DNA of 64,000 nucleotides from Eustoma russellianum (GCA_036186865.1 AP025042.1:18066214-18130213); one strand, 5' to 3'. Shown: positions 45,029-57,690, counted from the stretch's first letter. Numbers and translations: made by a program. The notes: generated by a model not told the origin, from the sequence alone.

Positions 45029-47450
45029 TATAGCACCCTGCTCCGAGTCCTAGCATTGGTAATAGTGCATCCATCGTAGCCTGCTACGAGAACTACAAGG
45101 CGTCGTTCCACCTTCTTTACACGTCAGAGATGACATATAAATTTTTTAGTGGAAACGATAATAAAATAAACATCTCCATTAAATTAAATCCATCGAAATT
45201 AAATCAAGTGTCAAAGCTGTCGAAACTTGCTATGTCAAGTACGAAATACTGAAATAGTCTGAATACATATAAGGAGTCTAAGTAAAAAGAGACATCTAAC
45301 TGTCCCACTGGAAGCAACCGATCACACGATCCTGGCTCACTCTCCACAACTCGCACGATCAGCCCCATCCTCTATAAGAATATACTCAAAGTCCTCCTCA
45401 CCTGTGGAGGGGAGGTAGGCGGGGTGAGTGATGGGAGTCACTCGTAGGTTATCCGTCTCTCCCGAAAAGAGACTGTCACATACTGAGTCGGGTAAGCAGA
45501 TAAAGCATGTAAAGCAACAACAGATAAATAAATAAAGCATTAAAGCATAAATAAATAAATAAATAACACTTACCCGACCCGATCCGTATCCCAACATGTA
45601 GCACTGAAACAACTTAATAACGAGGTCATCAATAATCACAAAAATAACAAATGCAATGCGCAACTTCATGATGCATGATCTTCAATCTCCTTGTCACACG
45701 CAGTCATTTAATATCACACGCTATGCTCTTTCTTTTCTATGTTATGCTATTCATGTCCCGGGTCCTATTAGGTGAAGGTACCCGTTATTACCAACAGCAA
45801 TCACACGTCTTATCAGGCCAGACCGCCCATAGGACCACATCACTCATAGGACAAATGCAATGCTCGTGCCATGAATGCGTTACACTTGCACACTTCCGTT
45901 TGTTATATGTTGCATGCTACGTTCTATGTTGCGTATTACCTATATTGCGCAATTACCCTATGTTGCGTGGGGTTCATTACTGTATTTTATCTTCTACCGT
46001 TATTTGATCTTTCTAGACTTTATTTTAGGTTTCTACACATTATTTTATTTTCCTAGGCTTTCAAGCACTTTAATTTTATTTTTTTAAAATATGTTTATCT
46101 TCCCCTATTATTTCTTATTTCTTTTATTAATCGGTTTCTAAATTTGTTTCACATTTTTAAAACATTTTAATATTTAATAAATTAATTATATATATATATA
46201 TATATATTTCGTTGCCTTCAGTCAGTTTTTAGTTTTTTTATATATCTTAGTTTCGTAATAATTGAATGACTATTTTTTTATTTATTAATTAGTAATTGTT
46301 AACATTGTTACTAACATTTCTTTTTAAATACACAAACATCACAGCTAGCCCTTAATCTCTGGCCCTATTTATGTCCAGGCAGTCCAGCCCTTTACAAAAC
46401 CTGCGGCCCGCAGCTTTCGGTCGGCCTGGCAGTTTTTTTTATATCCTGCGATTTGGGCCTGTTTCTTTTAGCATGCCTGGCTTGCGCAAAATAACTGGTC
46501 TGGTCTCTCAATCCCCAGCCATCTCAGCCTGCTACGAAGGAGCTGGCCTGCAGCTCGCTCCCTCTACACCCATTATATTTTTATTCAGTGACTAATTGGA
46601 CCAGATTCGCCTGGCTTATTGAAACAACTGTCGGCCCGCCAGGCCTGGTTGCCCCTTTTTTCCCTTTATTTTCTTAAATTCTAATTCCCTTCAAAAATTC
46701 ATAATTTATTCATTTTAACATCGATTAACCCCAAACCAGTTCCATTGGACTCTGTCTAATGCCCCCGATGTTTTTCTGGTGATACGTCAGCACGTGAACA
46801 ATACGCGACACGCAGGGGCACACGTGTAGCCTCTGGGCGCTTTTTTCAACGAACCAAACCCATTCCAATCTATTTCCGTGCTATGTGATCTATATCTAAG
46901 GCCAAACACGCAATTTCCATACCAAAACATAAAGAATTCGAGATAAACATATAAACAATAAACATAGCAGTGATAATAAAATAATCCCAATACGTAATGC
47001 AAGGGAATCCAAAGTAATCCGACAGAGGGAGGGTAACCTACCTCTTAATTAAAATTCCACTGATTGAAAAATATGTTGGATTTGGTGTGGGTGGCCCTCC
47101 CTCTTTTTCTTCCTTCCGTTCTCTCTCTTTCCCTTCTCTCCCTTCTTTTTCCTTCTCTCTGGCGCCTCCCTTCCCTCAACCGAAATTTCCAATTGAAAAG
47201 TGATGGTGTGTGAATGTGGGTTGAGGGTAAAACGTCTGAGCCTTTTTTATGGGCTTAATTTGTTATATATTTTTTTAAGAACCCATGATAGCAATTCGGT
47301 TATGGGGAGGGAAATTGGAGAAGAGATAGTGGGGGTTAATAGCCCCATTAACTAATTATCATCTTTTTTCCTTTTTTTAATTCAAGATTTAAATTTTAAC
47401 CTAATTTAATTAACTAATTTAATTTTTTTAAACAATCTACGGTTACAACA
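45029..47450 (-). repeat. 5' LTR of element B
   Basis: 2422 bp, colinear with 37618-40129 with many substitutions and indels. Its inner end has decayed from ...CTACA to ...CTATA. Contains (TAAA)n near 45525-45565 and (TA)n near 46189-46207. No supported gene. Confidence 0.92.
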
Positions 47451-48467
47451 TATTTGATGGCCAACAATACCTCTGGGAGGACGATTATTTCTTTGGAGGT
47501 TGTTGAGGCGGACTCTTCCAATTGCCGACAATCTTCGTAGTTGGCAGAAAATTTTTCCTACACAGTGTGTTTTTTGCAGACAGGATTCCGATCATCCTGA
47601 CCATGTCTTTCTTCACTGTATGGCTATTAAGCCGCTTTGGTAGGAAATATCTATCATCTTTTCAGGCCCCATGCCGTCCTCAGATACGCTTGGGGTATAT
47701 TTGATGCGTTGGTGGAGGACATCATCTTCACATACAATGTTAGGACAATTGAGAATTGTGGTGCCAACATTTGTGGTATAGGTTATTTGGAAAGAGTACA
47801 CGCGCATTGGGTTTGGTGATGATAATTTTTCATTTCGACGATTGTTTGAGCGTGTTCGTGATCATGTGTACACATGGTGTGCTGCTACAAAGGGCCAAAA
47901 ATTCTCTAAGCACCTCAATTGGTCACACGCTCCTTTTCTCTGGCAATTCGAAGACGTTTGCCCAGAATTGTGCATTGGGAGAATCCTCCAATGGGCAAGT
48001 TAAAGTTGAATGTTGATGCTGCAGAGAAAAACTCTTTAGCGGCTGCAGGTGCAATCCTGCACAATCATCACGGGACATTTATTTCAGCTATATGTTTCTG
48101 TTTTCTAGCGGTTATACCTGTGAGAGTAGAGCTCATGGCTCAATTATTTGCGCTCATATTCTACTCTAGGGATTATGATAGAATGATTATTGAAACGGAT
48201 TGTAGTGTACTTCTGCAGCATGTTTCTTCTCTAGCTAGATTTATGGGTGTATATGCCTCTGAATTGAAGTGTGTGCTTCAATTTTTGAGGTTAAATGCCG
48301 CCACTCTTCAGCATTGCCTTCGTGAAGCAAACATTATAGCGCATGCATTAGCGCCACATGGATTCCATTTGGCAGATGTGACATTCTATTTGACATTTGA
48401 CGCATTGCCATATGAAGTTCAAGGAGCACTCACGTTGGATATTTTGGTACCAAACATAAGCTTTTGA
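47451..48467 (+). pseudogene. LINE 3 ORF2: zinc-binding region and RNase H
   Basis: Resumes the LINE broken at 37617. The zf-RVT-like region is readable across frames from about 47455 to 47640 (LFLWR-like, then CVFCRQ and HPDHVFLHC). RNase H is open from about 47920 to the stop at 48467: GKLKLNVDAAEKNS, RVELMAQLFAL, IIETDCSVLL and LREANIIAHALAPHGF. All expected acidic residues are there except that the E motif reads RVE rather than RAE. The ending ALPYEVQGALTLDI matches LINE 2. Confidence 0.84.
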
Positions 48468-49183
48468 CCATAATGTCTCCCAATGGTTTGGTGTGCTATG
48501 GAAATGGTTGCCTATGTCTACTTATGGCATAGCCAACGTTGGTATGAGTTCATTCTGCTGATTTACTTTCTCTCTTTTTCCTTTACGTCCTTCTTATGTA
48601 TGTATCACAATTTTTTTTTCCATGTCAATGATGAGGAAAATGCTGCTAGTACGGGCAACAAGATTGGACACTAAGCTCGCTGGAACTACATTTGTGGTTG
48701 CCTGTGTTCATGTTGAAGACAGGCAATGCCAGTATGTATAGAGATTGCACCAATACTTTCAAATTTTATTCAATTTCTATTTTATATATTTCACTGCTTT
48801 TGTGTTTCCCATGGCACAAAATGGAGAACCACTGGCTTACCCGAGCGATAAGACAATGACGAATTACTTTAATATGCATGGATATGATCATTATTAGGCA
48901 GCACCATCCTGGACCCAGGAACACATCCTCGGAATCTGCACAAGGCTCATCTATTAGTTTACATACAGTTCATTGTAATTTATTCAGTGTCTCAAACTAT
49001 ATTTTCTTGTTAGCTTGTTTTTTGCGTTTTACGTATATCTTTACTTTGCTATTCTGTTTATCTTGGGGAGTCTCCACCATAGCTACAATTACTAATGTAA
49101 CCATGGTATTCTTCCGTCACAAGTGAGGGTTGATATATTAATAAAATACCTAGACAGTACCGCGTGTCTTTAATCAAAAAAAT
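48468..49183 (+). other. LINE 3 3' UTR and A-rich end
   Basis: No gene. The shared LINE terminus (CGTCACAAGTGAGGGTTGATATATTAATAAAA, split here for length) is at about 49117-49147, and an A-rich tail, AATCAAAAAAA, ends near 49183. Confidence 0.65.
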
Positions 49184-49752
49184 ATGTATAGGTGATACAC
49201 AGCATATGGCCTATTTATAAAAGAAATAAATTTTGTTACATGGTTATAGACATATGTATTTATGAAATGTAGTATGCTAGAAATTATGACTATGATATGT
49301 ATTTTCTTGTGACATGATAAAATATTTATCAAATAACTGTTCTAAATGCTTAAGTGTGAGTTATAAGCTTGTATGTAGAATATATAATTTAAGAAAGTGA
49401 TGATGGATGAAACTGCACGAAAAGGGGGCTTTTTGGGGACTTGGCCGAGAGTCGCCTTTTGGGGGGGGTAAGAATGGTATTCCCTTTACGTTATGACATG
49501 CATGATGTAGTTAAATATGGATTTATGATGATTAAATTTTAAAATGACCAAAGTGACCTTGAACCGAGCCTAATGGACAACGAAACAAAAGCTTGTAAAA
49601 TTATTTTTATCGCACTACATGTTTAAAAAGTTCTTACGCATAACAAGTAATAAACAACAAACAATTGATTTCAACGACACCTGTTATGTTATGTTATGTT
49701 ATGTTATGGTGCACCGGCATGACATCGGGACATGAGTGAAAGATGTCATGGG
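49184..49752. other. Unassigned stretch with an (ATGTT)n microsatellite
   Basis: A/T-rich sequence between the LINE 3 tail and an old Sirevirus LTR. It includes a G-rich patch (49426-49472) and about five TATGT units at 49684-49708. I recognise no coding or mobile-element signature; it may be host intergenic DNA or the edge of an older element. Confidence 0.5.
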
Positions 49753-51951
49753 TGTAGGATCTGTAAGGCACCACTAGAAGGGGGGTTGAATAGGTTGTTC
49801 GGAAAGTGTGGTTTTGTTTTTTAAATTTGTTTAAAACTAAACAACTCAACTTCTGAAAACAGATTCTGTTTCCAGGACCAGTTTTAAAACGTTTTTAAAA
49901 CCAGGTTATTGGTCTCCAAAAATTCTGAAATTTTGAGAGAACTTATCCTCAGATGTTATGAGGGTCCCCTAAAAAGTTCAAATTAAAATTCAACCTTTAA
50001 CCCCTTCAAAAACCGTTGGTGATCAGATTGCGCGAATCTGCAAGAAACGGTAGACGGTTTTAAAAACTTTATTCCTATTTGTGTGTAAGTCCAAATGGTC
50101 TGAAATTTTAACCACTAACTCCTTATATACTATATTTAAGTGGGTTGAAACAGTTTTGCAAAATTCTTTTGGGAAGTAGGTCAATTACAATCAAGGTTTC
50201 AACCTTTGCAAGTCTGAAAATCAGACTGCACTAGTCTCAGAACGTTTGATGTTTGATCGACTTATACTTATCCAAAAGGGGTGAAAATTGTGCCAAATTA
50301 ACCCTAGAACGTGTGGCTATGTTTCTGGAATTTTTTGTGATTTTTAAAAGTCGTTTACTATATTTACAAATGCCAAGAAAAAGAGTAAACTGTGCAGTAA
50401 CAGAAAGTAAATGCTGAAAGTAAATGGCACCAAGAATTTTATACTGGTTCGGTTATAAACAACCTACTCCAGTCTTCAAGGAACACCTTCCTTAGTTCAC
50501 ACTAATCACACACATGCAATAAACCTTACCACAGGGTTGATAGAGTTACACACTAACTCCAACCCTTTACAAACCTTGTACGTTGAATACAATTCGCACG
50601 AACGCCACCACCTCGCAAGAATGAAGATTGATCACACCTTGATCAATCTTTTACAAAGATATGGAATATGTGGTGGTCTATATCAAGCCTATTCAAGATT
50701 GAAAAATATGAATACAATAGGCTTTCAAGAAGAAAGAAAGAAAGAGAATGTAGAAGAGGAAGAGCTAGGCGTTTGATCACTTTGATTTTGCAATGCTTGT
50801 GCTTGTCTTGTTTTTGCTCATCTTCTTTCCTTTTAAGCTTGTTGCAGCCGTCCCTCTTGTGTCCTCCCCCTCTTGAAAATTATCTTCTAAGTCCTTGGGA
50901 GAATGTAAGACATCATTGTGACATGGTCTTGCTTACTTGGCATCTTCTCATTGTATGATCATTTAAGTTTTGCTTACTAGGCACTTCATGATAGGTTGAA
51001 TGTTGTCATCATTGATGACTTGGAAAAATCTGAATATATCACTCAAACATGTGCCAATATCAATCACAAAATAATTTCCATAAAGCTCAAGATTGTCACA
51101 TAAATGTTGCAAGACAAAATTTATTCCTTACCAAGCCAAAAAATCGGCCATAATGAGTATATACCATGCTGAATTTTCAGCATGTGACACATGGAGATAA
51201 AGTTCAAAATATTACCATTTTTCTTTGATTTTTCTTTTTAAAATAAATCACCAATTGATGGTAAATATCCTTATCACATTGGAAATGAATTTGGACACTT
51301 TTATGCCCTCACATTCGGCCATGACACCTCTCACACATGCTGAAAAATTTTCAGCATGTGTGATATATAAAATATCACAATTTTTGAATTTAAAGAATAT
51401 TCAAATTACTTTCATTTCTTCTCCCAATCAATCACATAATTCAAGATGATAAAATATAGCCTTTTAATGTGAGAATTTCGGCCAGCCATGCTTACACATG
51501 CTGAAAATTTCAGCATGTGTTATAAGTGAGACAAAGTTTGAAATCTTACCATTTGTAGCTTCTCTCTTTAATTCACCAACATTATATGATTGATTCTTGA
51601 CCAATCAACATGCCAAAAAGGCTCCAAATAAGCTCCATCTCAGCTGTAGGGGCGTTAGATAATGTATATGCATGTGCTGAAAATTATTTTTGCTAACTTT
51701 GTAAAATAATGCACATTTAATAATACACACATGTTATATTCCAATCAGCCCTTAATTTAATTTTCTAGAACACTTTAAGATGTATAACATATGCAAAAAG
51801 TGTCTAGATACGTGTCATATGACGTACCAAAAACGTTCCATGTGTTGTGTGCGTAGAAAAACAAATTTTCGATATTTATCGATTACCCGATTTTTCTCTA
51901 ATTAAATTCCAACTTCTTGCACATGTTATATATATTATGTTACACATAATA
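49753..51951 (-). repeat. Old Sirevirus LTR fragment, cut by element C
   Basis: The reverse complement matches the last 2.2 kb of the Sirevirus LTR at 10859-13904. It starts at 49753 with TGTAGGATCTGTAAGG, the complement of the LTR end. Divergence is much higher than between the LTRs of the young copy, with many indels. It keeps the palindromes and the hairpin. The rest should lie to the right of element C, beyond the window. Confidence 0.9.
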
Positions 51952-53639
51952 TGTTGTACCCCGACAACCGTATACTTGAGACTATGATTAAGTGACAGAA
52001 TAAAACCGATGATTCCTTCACGAGCCTGTTACTCAAGTCACATGTATCGCATTCTTATTTAAATTCTTCAAGTTCGTTTAGGACGAACACTAAATAGTTA
52101 TACAATCGAACGTCACGAGGTGTGTGATACACCTTAAGAATTCGGCCAAGGGCCATTGATCACCCTTGAAGCGAGCTCGTTCTTGTAAGAATACAAACAT
52201 AAACAATCCTCACAAAGTAAAACTAAAATCAAAATTAAACGAAATAAATAACATTATAAATTATATAAGCATTGGATATGATAAGTGTGAAAACACCAAA
52301 ATACCCCCCAACACCCTCATAATTTCGGCCAAGGAGTGGGAGGATCTAGAATTCTCCACACTCTTCCAAATAAATTATAATTAACAAATTACATAATAAT
52401 TCAAATATTAAATAGCAACTTGCATGCAAAAGAAATAATAAAATAAGAAGAGAAGAAGCTAGTGTGTAAGAAAAGCAAGGCCTAGATCCTCTTTTCCCCT
52501 TCTCCCATGCACAAGCCGGCCTCCCCCTTACTCCCTAGCTCTTTTTATTTCTCAAGACAACCTCATTTCCATCTTGTCTTGAACATTTCCCTAAGAAAGC
52601 TCCTACTAAACACTTAAGGAAATTCTCCATTCCCCTTCTATCACCAACTTTCGGCCCCTCCCTTCTTGAAGACTAGAAATTCTCAATCAAGCTTCATCTT
52701 CTTCAAGCTCAAGGATCCTCTAGGTAAGTCTCATTCCAAAGTTCTTAAGTAGATATTTCATACAAAATGATGAAGCTCACAAGGGTGTTCTCCTCCACCC
52801 CAAAACCGTGGCCTCCTTGTCCAACTAGGTGGAAGATTTCAACTCTCTTAGGTGAAGCTACCTTGCTACAACTTGAATCTCCATCTCAAGACTACTTTGG
52901 TAAGATGTTCTAGCCTCAAATAAGATTCTATTTTCACTATTTATGAGAGACTAACCTCTTCCTTCCTCTTCATCCAAAACCGTGTGCTCAAGGGAGTAGG
53001 AGGAGAAGGATTCCAACTCAACTCACTCCAAAACCAAGCAAAGGCAAAAACTTTGGCTTGAAGAGGCAAGTATACACTAATCTCTCATGATTTACCTAAA
53101 GGATTAGTGTCTTGAATGGTTAAAGTTTCAAAGATGTGATCTTTAGTGGTACCCCCCTTAAGTTTAAGATTGTATCTTAGTCATTTCTTAAGAATAATGT
53201 CTTGCATGTGGGTTATTGTGTCCAAGATGATGTTATTTCCTACATGCAATATGATTTGAGGCTGATTTAGAATAACACAAGGTTAGTCTAAGTAAGCCTA
53301 GGCAAGAGTAACTCTTGGATGAAATTTTGAAGGTCCTAGGAATGCATGCATGTGATAGATATGAGTCCTATGAAGGTTTTCTTTTGGGAATGAATTAAAA
53401 AGAATCTTGAATGTGTTGCATGTTGAATATATGTTGAGAAATATGGTTAAGGTATCACATAGGTTTCGGCACTAAGGATGGAAAGGAAGGTGAACTTTGA
53501 TTTCAAGAAAGAATGCTTGCTATATGTAGATATGATACTAGCTTGGTTGGTTACCCACAAACTGTTTATTTTGATGCAAAGGTAATTTTATAACAAGCAT
53601 GCAACCTGGATATTTATGTCACAACGGGATATAAGTGTT

Positions 53640-55230
53640 AACCAATGTCCTAATGCAAAAGGAACAAGATGAATGGGAGTATTTGACTTAAACCATGACA
53701 ATATGTCAAAGTACTGGAACTGGGCAGAATGGGGTGACACCTTCAACGACCGTAGAACTGGACTTCCAGACCCTCAATGAAGCTAATTTTTGGCACAACG
53801 TTAGTCCTATGAAGGTAGCACGATTGAGAGTTGGAATTTCGTTAAAATAAGCAAAGGATTATTTTTAAGAAATTTTACGGTAAAACTGCTCCAGTAGGGA
53901 ATTCTGGAGCAGGGCAGAATTGATCACTGGGTTTAACGAATTTAAAAAGGGTCTTTTGAACCTTCAATAAATCTGGTTTTTGGCACAGATCTAGCCCCAT
54001 GTGTATAGAAGAGCTGAGAGTTAGAATTTTGATAAAATAAGTTATGGTTTAATGTTTATAAAATAAACGGTGAGACTGCTCAGGCTGTAAATTCTGGAAC
54101 AGGACAGAATGATGTAATGTTTTACATGACCTGAAAAGAGATCTTGTAGAGGTTCAAAAAGGATAATTTTCGGTGTGATGATACCATTATGTGTATAGGA
54201 AATGTGCAAGTTGGAATTTTGGAAAAAGGAGTTGTAGAATATTTTGAATAAAAGATTTGGTAAAGCTGCTCAGACTGAAAAGCCTGGAACTGAGCAGAAC
54301 TGCATCGCTTTTTGAATGACATGAAAAAGGATCTTGTAGTGGCTCAATAAATCTGATTTTTGGCAGGATGTTAATACCAGGTGTGCTGTGAATACTCCAG
54401 CTGGAATCATGGCAAAACAAGTTGTGGATTAATTTTAATGATTTAATCGGTAACACTGCTCAATGGGAAGTACTGGGACAGAGCAGAAATTAAGTAACAA
54501 GTTAGTGGACTCAAAAACGAATCTTAGGGACATGAAAATGAGTTAATTTTCATTAGGATGCTAGTATTACAAGTTTATGATATGTATGAGTTGGAATTAT
54601 GTTAAAATAAGTTAAGAATTAATTTTAAGAAATTACGCGGTAAAACCGCTCCAGCAGAAAATTCTGGAGCTGGGCAGAAATGACCCTTTTCTTCAACGAA
54701 TTAAAAGAGGACTCTTTGGACCTTCAATAACTTTGAATTTTGGCACAAACGTAGCCCCATGAGTATAGTAGAGATGCCAGCTGGAATTTTGGTAAAAGGA
54801 GCTATGGTTTAGTTTTAATAAATATTTTGGTAAGACTGGTCTGACCTGAAAACGGGAATTGAGCAGAATAGTGACTTCTTTTCACTGACTTGAAAAGGGA
54901 CCTTGTGATTAACCAATAAAGCTGGTTTTTGGCATGATAATAACTCTATGAGTCTAGAAGACATGCCAGTTTGAATTTCAGTAAAACAAGTTATAGATTA
55001 TTTTTAATGAATTATTTGGTAAAACTGCTCAACAGAAATTACTGGAACCACCCTGAAATTTGTAACGACTTTCCAGGCTTAGAAAAGGAACTTAGAGACA
55101 TGCAAATGGGCTGAATTTCGGTAGGATACTAGTTCCATATGTTTATGACGTATACGAGCTGGAATTTCTGGAAACGGAATTACGGATTTGCCACAATTAA
55201 ATTTTTAGTACAATCGGCCAGCTCAGCCTC
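53640..55230 (+). repeat. Tandem array of eight ~190-bp units in the LTR
   Basis: The landmark AG(T/C)TGGAATT recurs at 53829, 54019, 54209, 54399, 54589, 54779, 54968 and 55157, spacings 190, 190, 190, 190, 190, 189 and 189. Each unit carries, in order, the landmark, a (T)AAAACTGCTC-like block, a GGAGC(A)GGGCAGAAT-like block, a GGACCTT...CAATAA block and a TTTTTGGCA block. Units differ from each other clearly. The same array is in the 3' LTR. Confidence 0.92.
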
Positions 55231-55688
55231 AGCACTTAAGATAAATCGTAAAGTAAGTAAGTAAGCCCTTTATAGTTAGTTAAAATAACTCCCAATTCTA
55301 CGATTTGTATCTATGATTTCACCTAACGTACTTGTGACGAAAGAGTCGTGGAAATGGACCAAAATGGTTAGCCTAACCGTCCTATGTAAATAAAGTACAA
55401 AATATGGAAACATTCATCCAAACCCATGTACGTTGACATGTTATAAGGAATGCATATGATCATTTATGTTATGGCTTGCATTTCATATCACGGCATGTAT
55501 CATGCATGATCATGAACCTGATTTTCTTGGATTTTATGATGCAAGCAAGTTTTACAAGTGATTATCTTTTCGTTATGCATGAAAAGTTTTTACGGTCCCA
55601 TATTTTAAAGAAAGCTTCATGAATTCCTTGCCGGCCAAGCATGCGACTAACCCGACTCCAGACCCGGGGTTAATTGGTCTGATGGTAA

Positions 55689-55860
55689 GATATCTGTTCT
55701 GGACCCGCTCAGATCCGGGGTTAATTGATCTGATATCTGTTCTGGACCCGCTCAGATCCGGGGTTAATTGATCTGATATCTGTTCTGGACCCGCTCAGAT
55801 CCGGGGTTAATCGATCTGATATCTGTTCTGGACCCGTTCAGATCCGGGGTTAATTGATCT
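55689..55860 (+). repeat. 43-bp minisatellite, four units (element C, 5' LTR)
   Basis: Four nearly perfect units beginning GATATCTGTTCTGGACC and ending GGTTAATTGATCT. The 3' LTR has five units (63435-63649). Confidence 0.97.
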
Positions 55861-56570
55861 GACACTCTGTTTTTATGACATGACATTTTATGGGACCATA
55901 CTGATGTTTTGATACGACATGACATGACATCATGCATTGCATATTGCATAACTCATGATCACGTTAATATGTGGTATGATACAGCTAAGGACTTAATAAA
56001 CCAATAGTGGTTAACACTATCTAGAATTATGCTTAATCCATACCATCAGTTGACTTCAGGACTTAAGACAGGTATGAGTTGCTATTCAAAGATTTATGTT
56101 GTTACATTCATGTTCTAATTCTTTATGTATTTCATGGTCGTTTATTGTATCCTTGCTGGGTGATTTTCATCACTCACACTTTATTTTTCCCCCAGATAAT
56201 GCCAAGATAGAGTGGATTGAAGATGAACTGAGGGTACCGTATCCGTAGGCGTGAAGACATGGAGGGAGATGAACTTAAGGACTTTTGTGCTGTTTGGATG
56301 TTTGTATCATGACTATGTTAGTACTCTGTGGGATGAGACTATGATGTTTTGTGTGACTGCTACTCTGGGGACTTAGTTATTGCGTAATGCATGCTTAATT
56401 TGGGAAGTTTTAATTCTGCCTAGATTTTACTGTCATGTTAATTGATAACATAGGAATCCATGGCTTATATTATGGATTTTCGTATGTTACGCATGACGCT
56501 TTGTACTCTCCTTAGTGAGGTACGGCGGGTGCACCGTATCCGGACGAGGCCGGGTGCGGGGCGCTACAGG

Positions 56571-56582
56571 TGGTATCAGAGC
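56571..56582 (+). other. Primer binding site, initiator tRNA-Met (element C)
   Basis: TGGTATCAGAGC, two bases after the LTR end. The stretch 56583-56868 is leader with repeats of the AAGTCATGATCTTAGA kind and no supported gene. Confidence 0.92.
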
Positions 56583-56868
56583 CCAGGCTCTAGATTACGG
56601 GCAGAACGCAAGACTAAGTTATGATCTTAGCAATCTAAGTTTGATCGTAGACCTAAGTCATGATCTTAGATGAGTGGCGACCTTAGAATAGGACCACTTA
56701 GACCGGGTTTAGGATATGATTTAATAACTAACCCTAAACTATGAAAGCTAAGTCTATGACATAAGATGTGTCCTTTTATCTCCTTTACTTAAGAGTTTTC
56801 GATTTTGGTCCTTAGTCAAATTCAATTGATTTTAATTCTGATATTCTAAATAGACATTAAAACCATAA

Positions 56869-57690
56869 GTGCAGATGGCATCACAGACTAACGAACGAGC
56901 ATTGTCACTTTCACCCCCGGGCAGCGCTGGGTTTTATTACCGGCAGCTAGTAAGAGCACATATCCCAGAATTTGGCGGAGAATCTAGTCCCGAGGAAGCA
57001 GAAAAATGGCTTGATGAAGTCGAAAGTACCTTCTTGCTGATACGAGTACCTGAGAAGGTAAAGACACTAATTGTCCGGCCATTTTTGATTGGCAAGGCCA
57101 GCCTGTGGTGGAGAACTTGTATCCAGCCATTGCCCCGACCGGTGACTTGGGCAAGGTTTCTAGAGGAGTTTTGTGAGTTTTTCCTCTCTACAGAACTAAT
57201 CATGATGAGGGTTGAGGAATTTGACACCTTGAGACAAGAACCAGGTATCACTGTCTCAGAGTATGCTCGTCGGTTCACTACATTGGGCCGCTATGTTCCC
57301 TTGATCATGGAAGACGGAGAGCTTAAGGTAATCAGGTTCATGCGAGGTCTAGACTTTCGGATTAAGATTCGGCTAGCGAATGCATATTCTAGCACTTTCG
57401 AGGAATTACTGGAGGACTGCTACAGAGCGGAACGCGATATTAAACTAATGGAAGGACGAAATAAAGGACTTAAGAAACGAAACAGGAAGTGGCGACCGTT
57501 TCCCCTGAGGGATAATAAAGAGATAACCAAGAACGCTAACCTGGATGAAAGAGTGCCTGATTCAGCAGCGCCTGAAACCTCAAATCGTAACAGGTACTCC
57601 GGACTGCTTAATTTAAATCTGAATTACCTATGTTTTATTATGTCCTTTAGCCAAGGTATAAACGGTCATTGGAGCAATGCGATAAAGTAA
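56869..57690 (+). CDS. gag: Gag of element C, without zinc knuckle
   Basis: 273-codon frame. The capsid domain is intact across about residues 25-195: FGGESSPEEAEKWLDEVE, KASLWWRTC, TWARFLEEF, EFDTLRQEPGITVSEYARRF, TLGRYVPL and FEELLEDCYRAERDI. It is homologous to Gag of A (AEKWLDEVE, PRP.PWERF, QEPGMTVSEY). A basic tail follows, but no CCHC knuckle, unlike A. The last ~30 residues (from 57594) may be intron sequence, so the true coding end could be about 57593. It could be a Gag kept for packaging in a non-autonomous element, or simply not yet decayed. Confidence 0.78.
   Translation: MQMASQTNERALSLSPPGSAGFYYRQLVRAHIPEFGGESSPEEAEKWLDEVESTFLLIRVPEKVKTLIVRPFLIGKASLWWRTCIQPLPRPVTWARFLEEFCEFFLSTELIMMRVEEFDTLRQEPGITVSEYARRFTTLGRYVPLIMEDGELKVIRFMRGLDFRIKIRLANAYSSTFEELLEDCYRAERDIKLMEGRNKGLKKRNRKWRPFPLRDNKEITKNANLDERVPDSAAPETSNRNRYSGLLNLNLNYLCFIMSFSQGINGHWSNAIK
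57594..57650 (+). other. Possible intron at the end of gag (element C)
   Basis: 57 bp, CAG|GTACTC...TCCTTTAG, with a pyrimidine-rich end and a TTAATTTAAAT segment like that in the gag-protease introns of A and B. No intact protease follows, so the frame test cannot be made. Confidence 0.35.

Larger units (their letters stand above)
37618..47450 (-). mobile_element. Ty3/gypsy element B (Tekay/Del-like), inserted in LINE 3
   Basis: 9.8 kb minus-strand element with LTRs of 2422 (5', right) and 2512 bp (3', left) and gag-pro-RT-RNase H-integrase plus chromodomain-like tail. LTR ends are TGTTGTAACC...GGGCGCTACA, altered to ...TATA at the 5' LTR. The LTRs differ at many sites and by several indels, so B is the oldest gypsy here. 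Most of its stops sit where element A has Gln or Trp codons, as expected from C-to-T decay. Three GT...AG intron-like interruptions split its coding sequence. Confidence 0.92.
51952..56568 (+). repeat. 5' LTR of element C
   Basis: 4617 bp. It contains an eight-unit ~190-bp tandem array (about 53640-55230) and four 43-bp units (55689-55860). Near its end, GGTGCACCGTA...GGGGCGCTACA is close to element A's LTR end. No supported gene; the short open frames inside are chance openings. Confidence 0.95.

Noticed and set aside
52166..52384. 72-codon frame repeated at 59977-60195
   Set aside because: It is simply the two LTR copies of element C. The frame is A/T-rich low-complexity with no domain, and identity follows from LTR duplication.
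55689..55860. Regular 43-bp repeats as a CRISPR array
   Set aside because: The units are directly adjacent without unique spacers, lie within an LTR and occur in both LTRs of a plant element.
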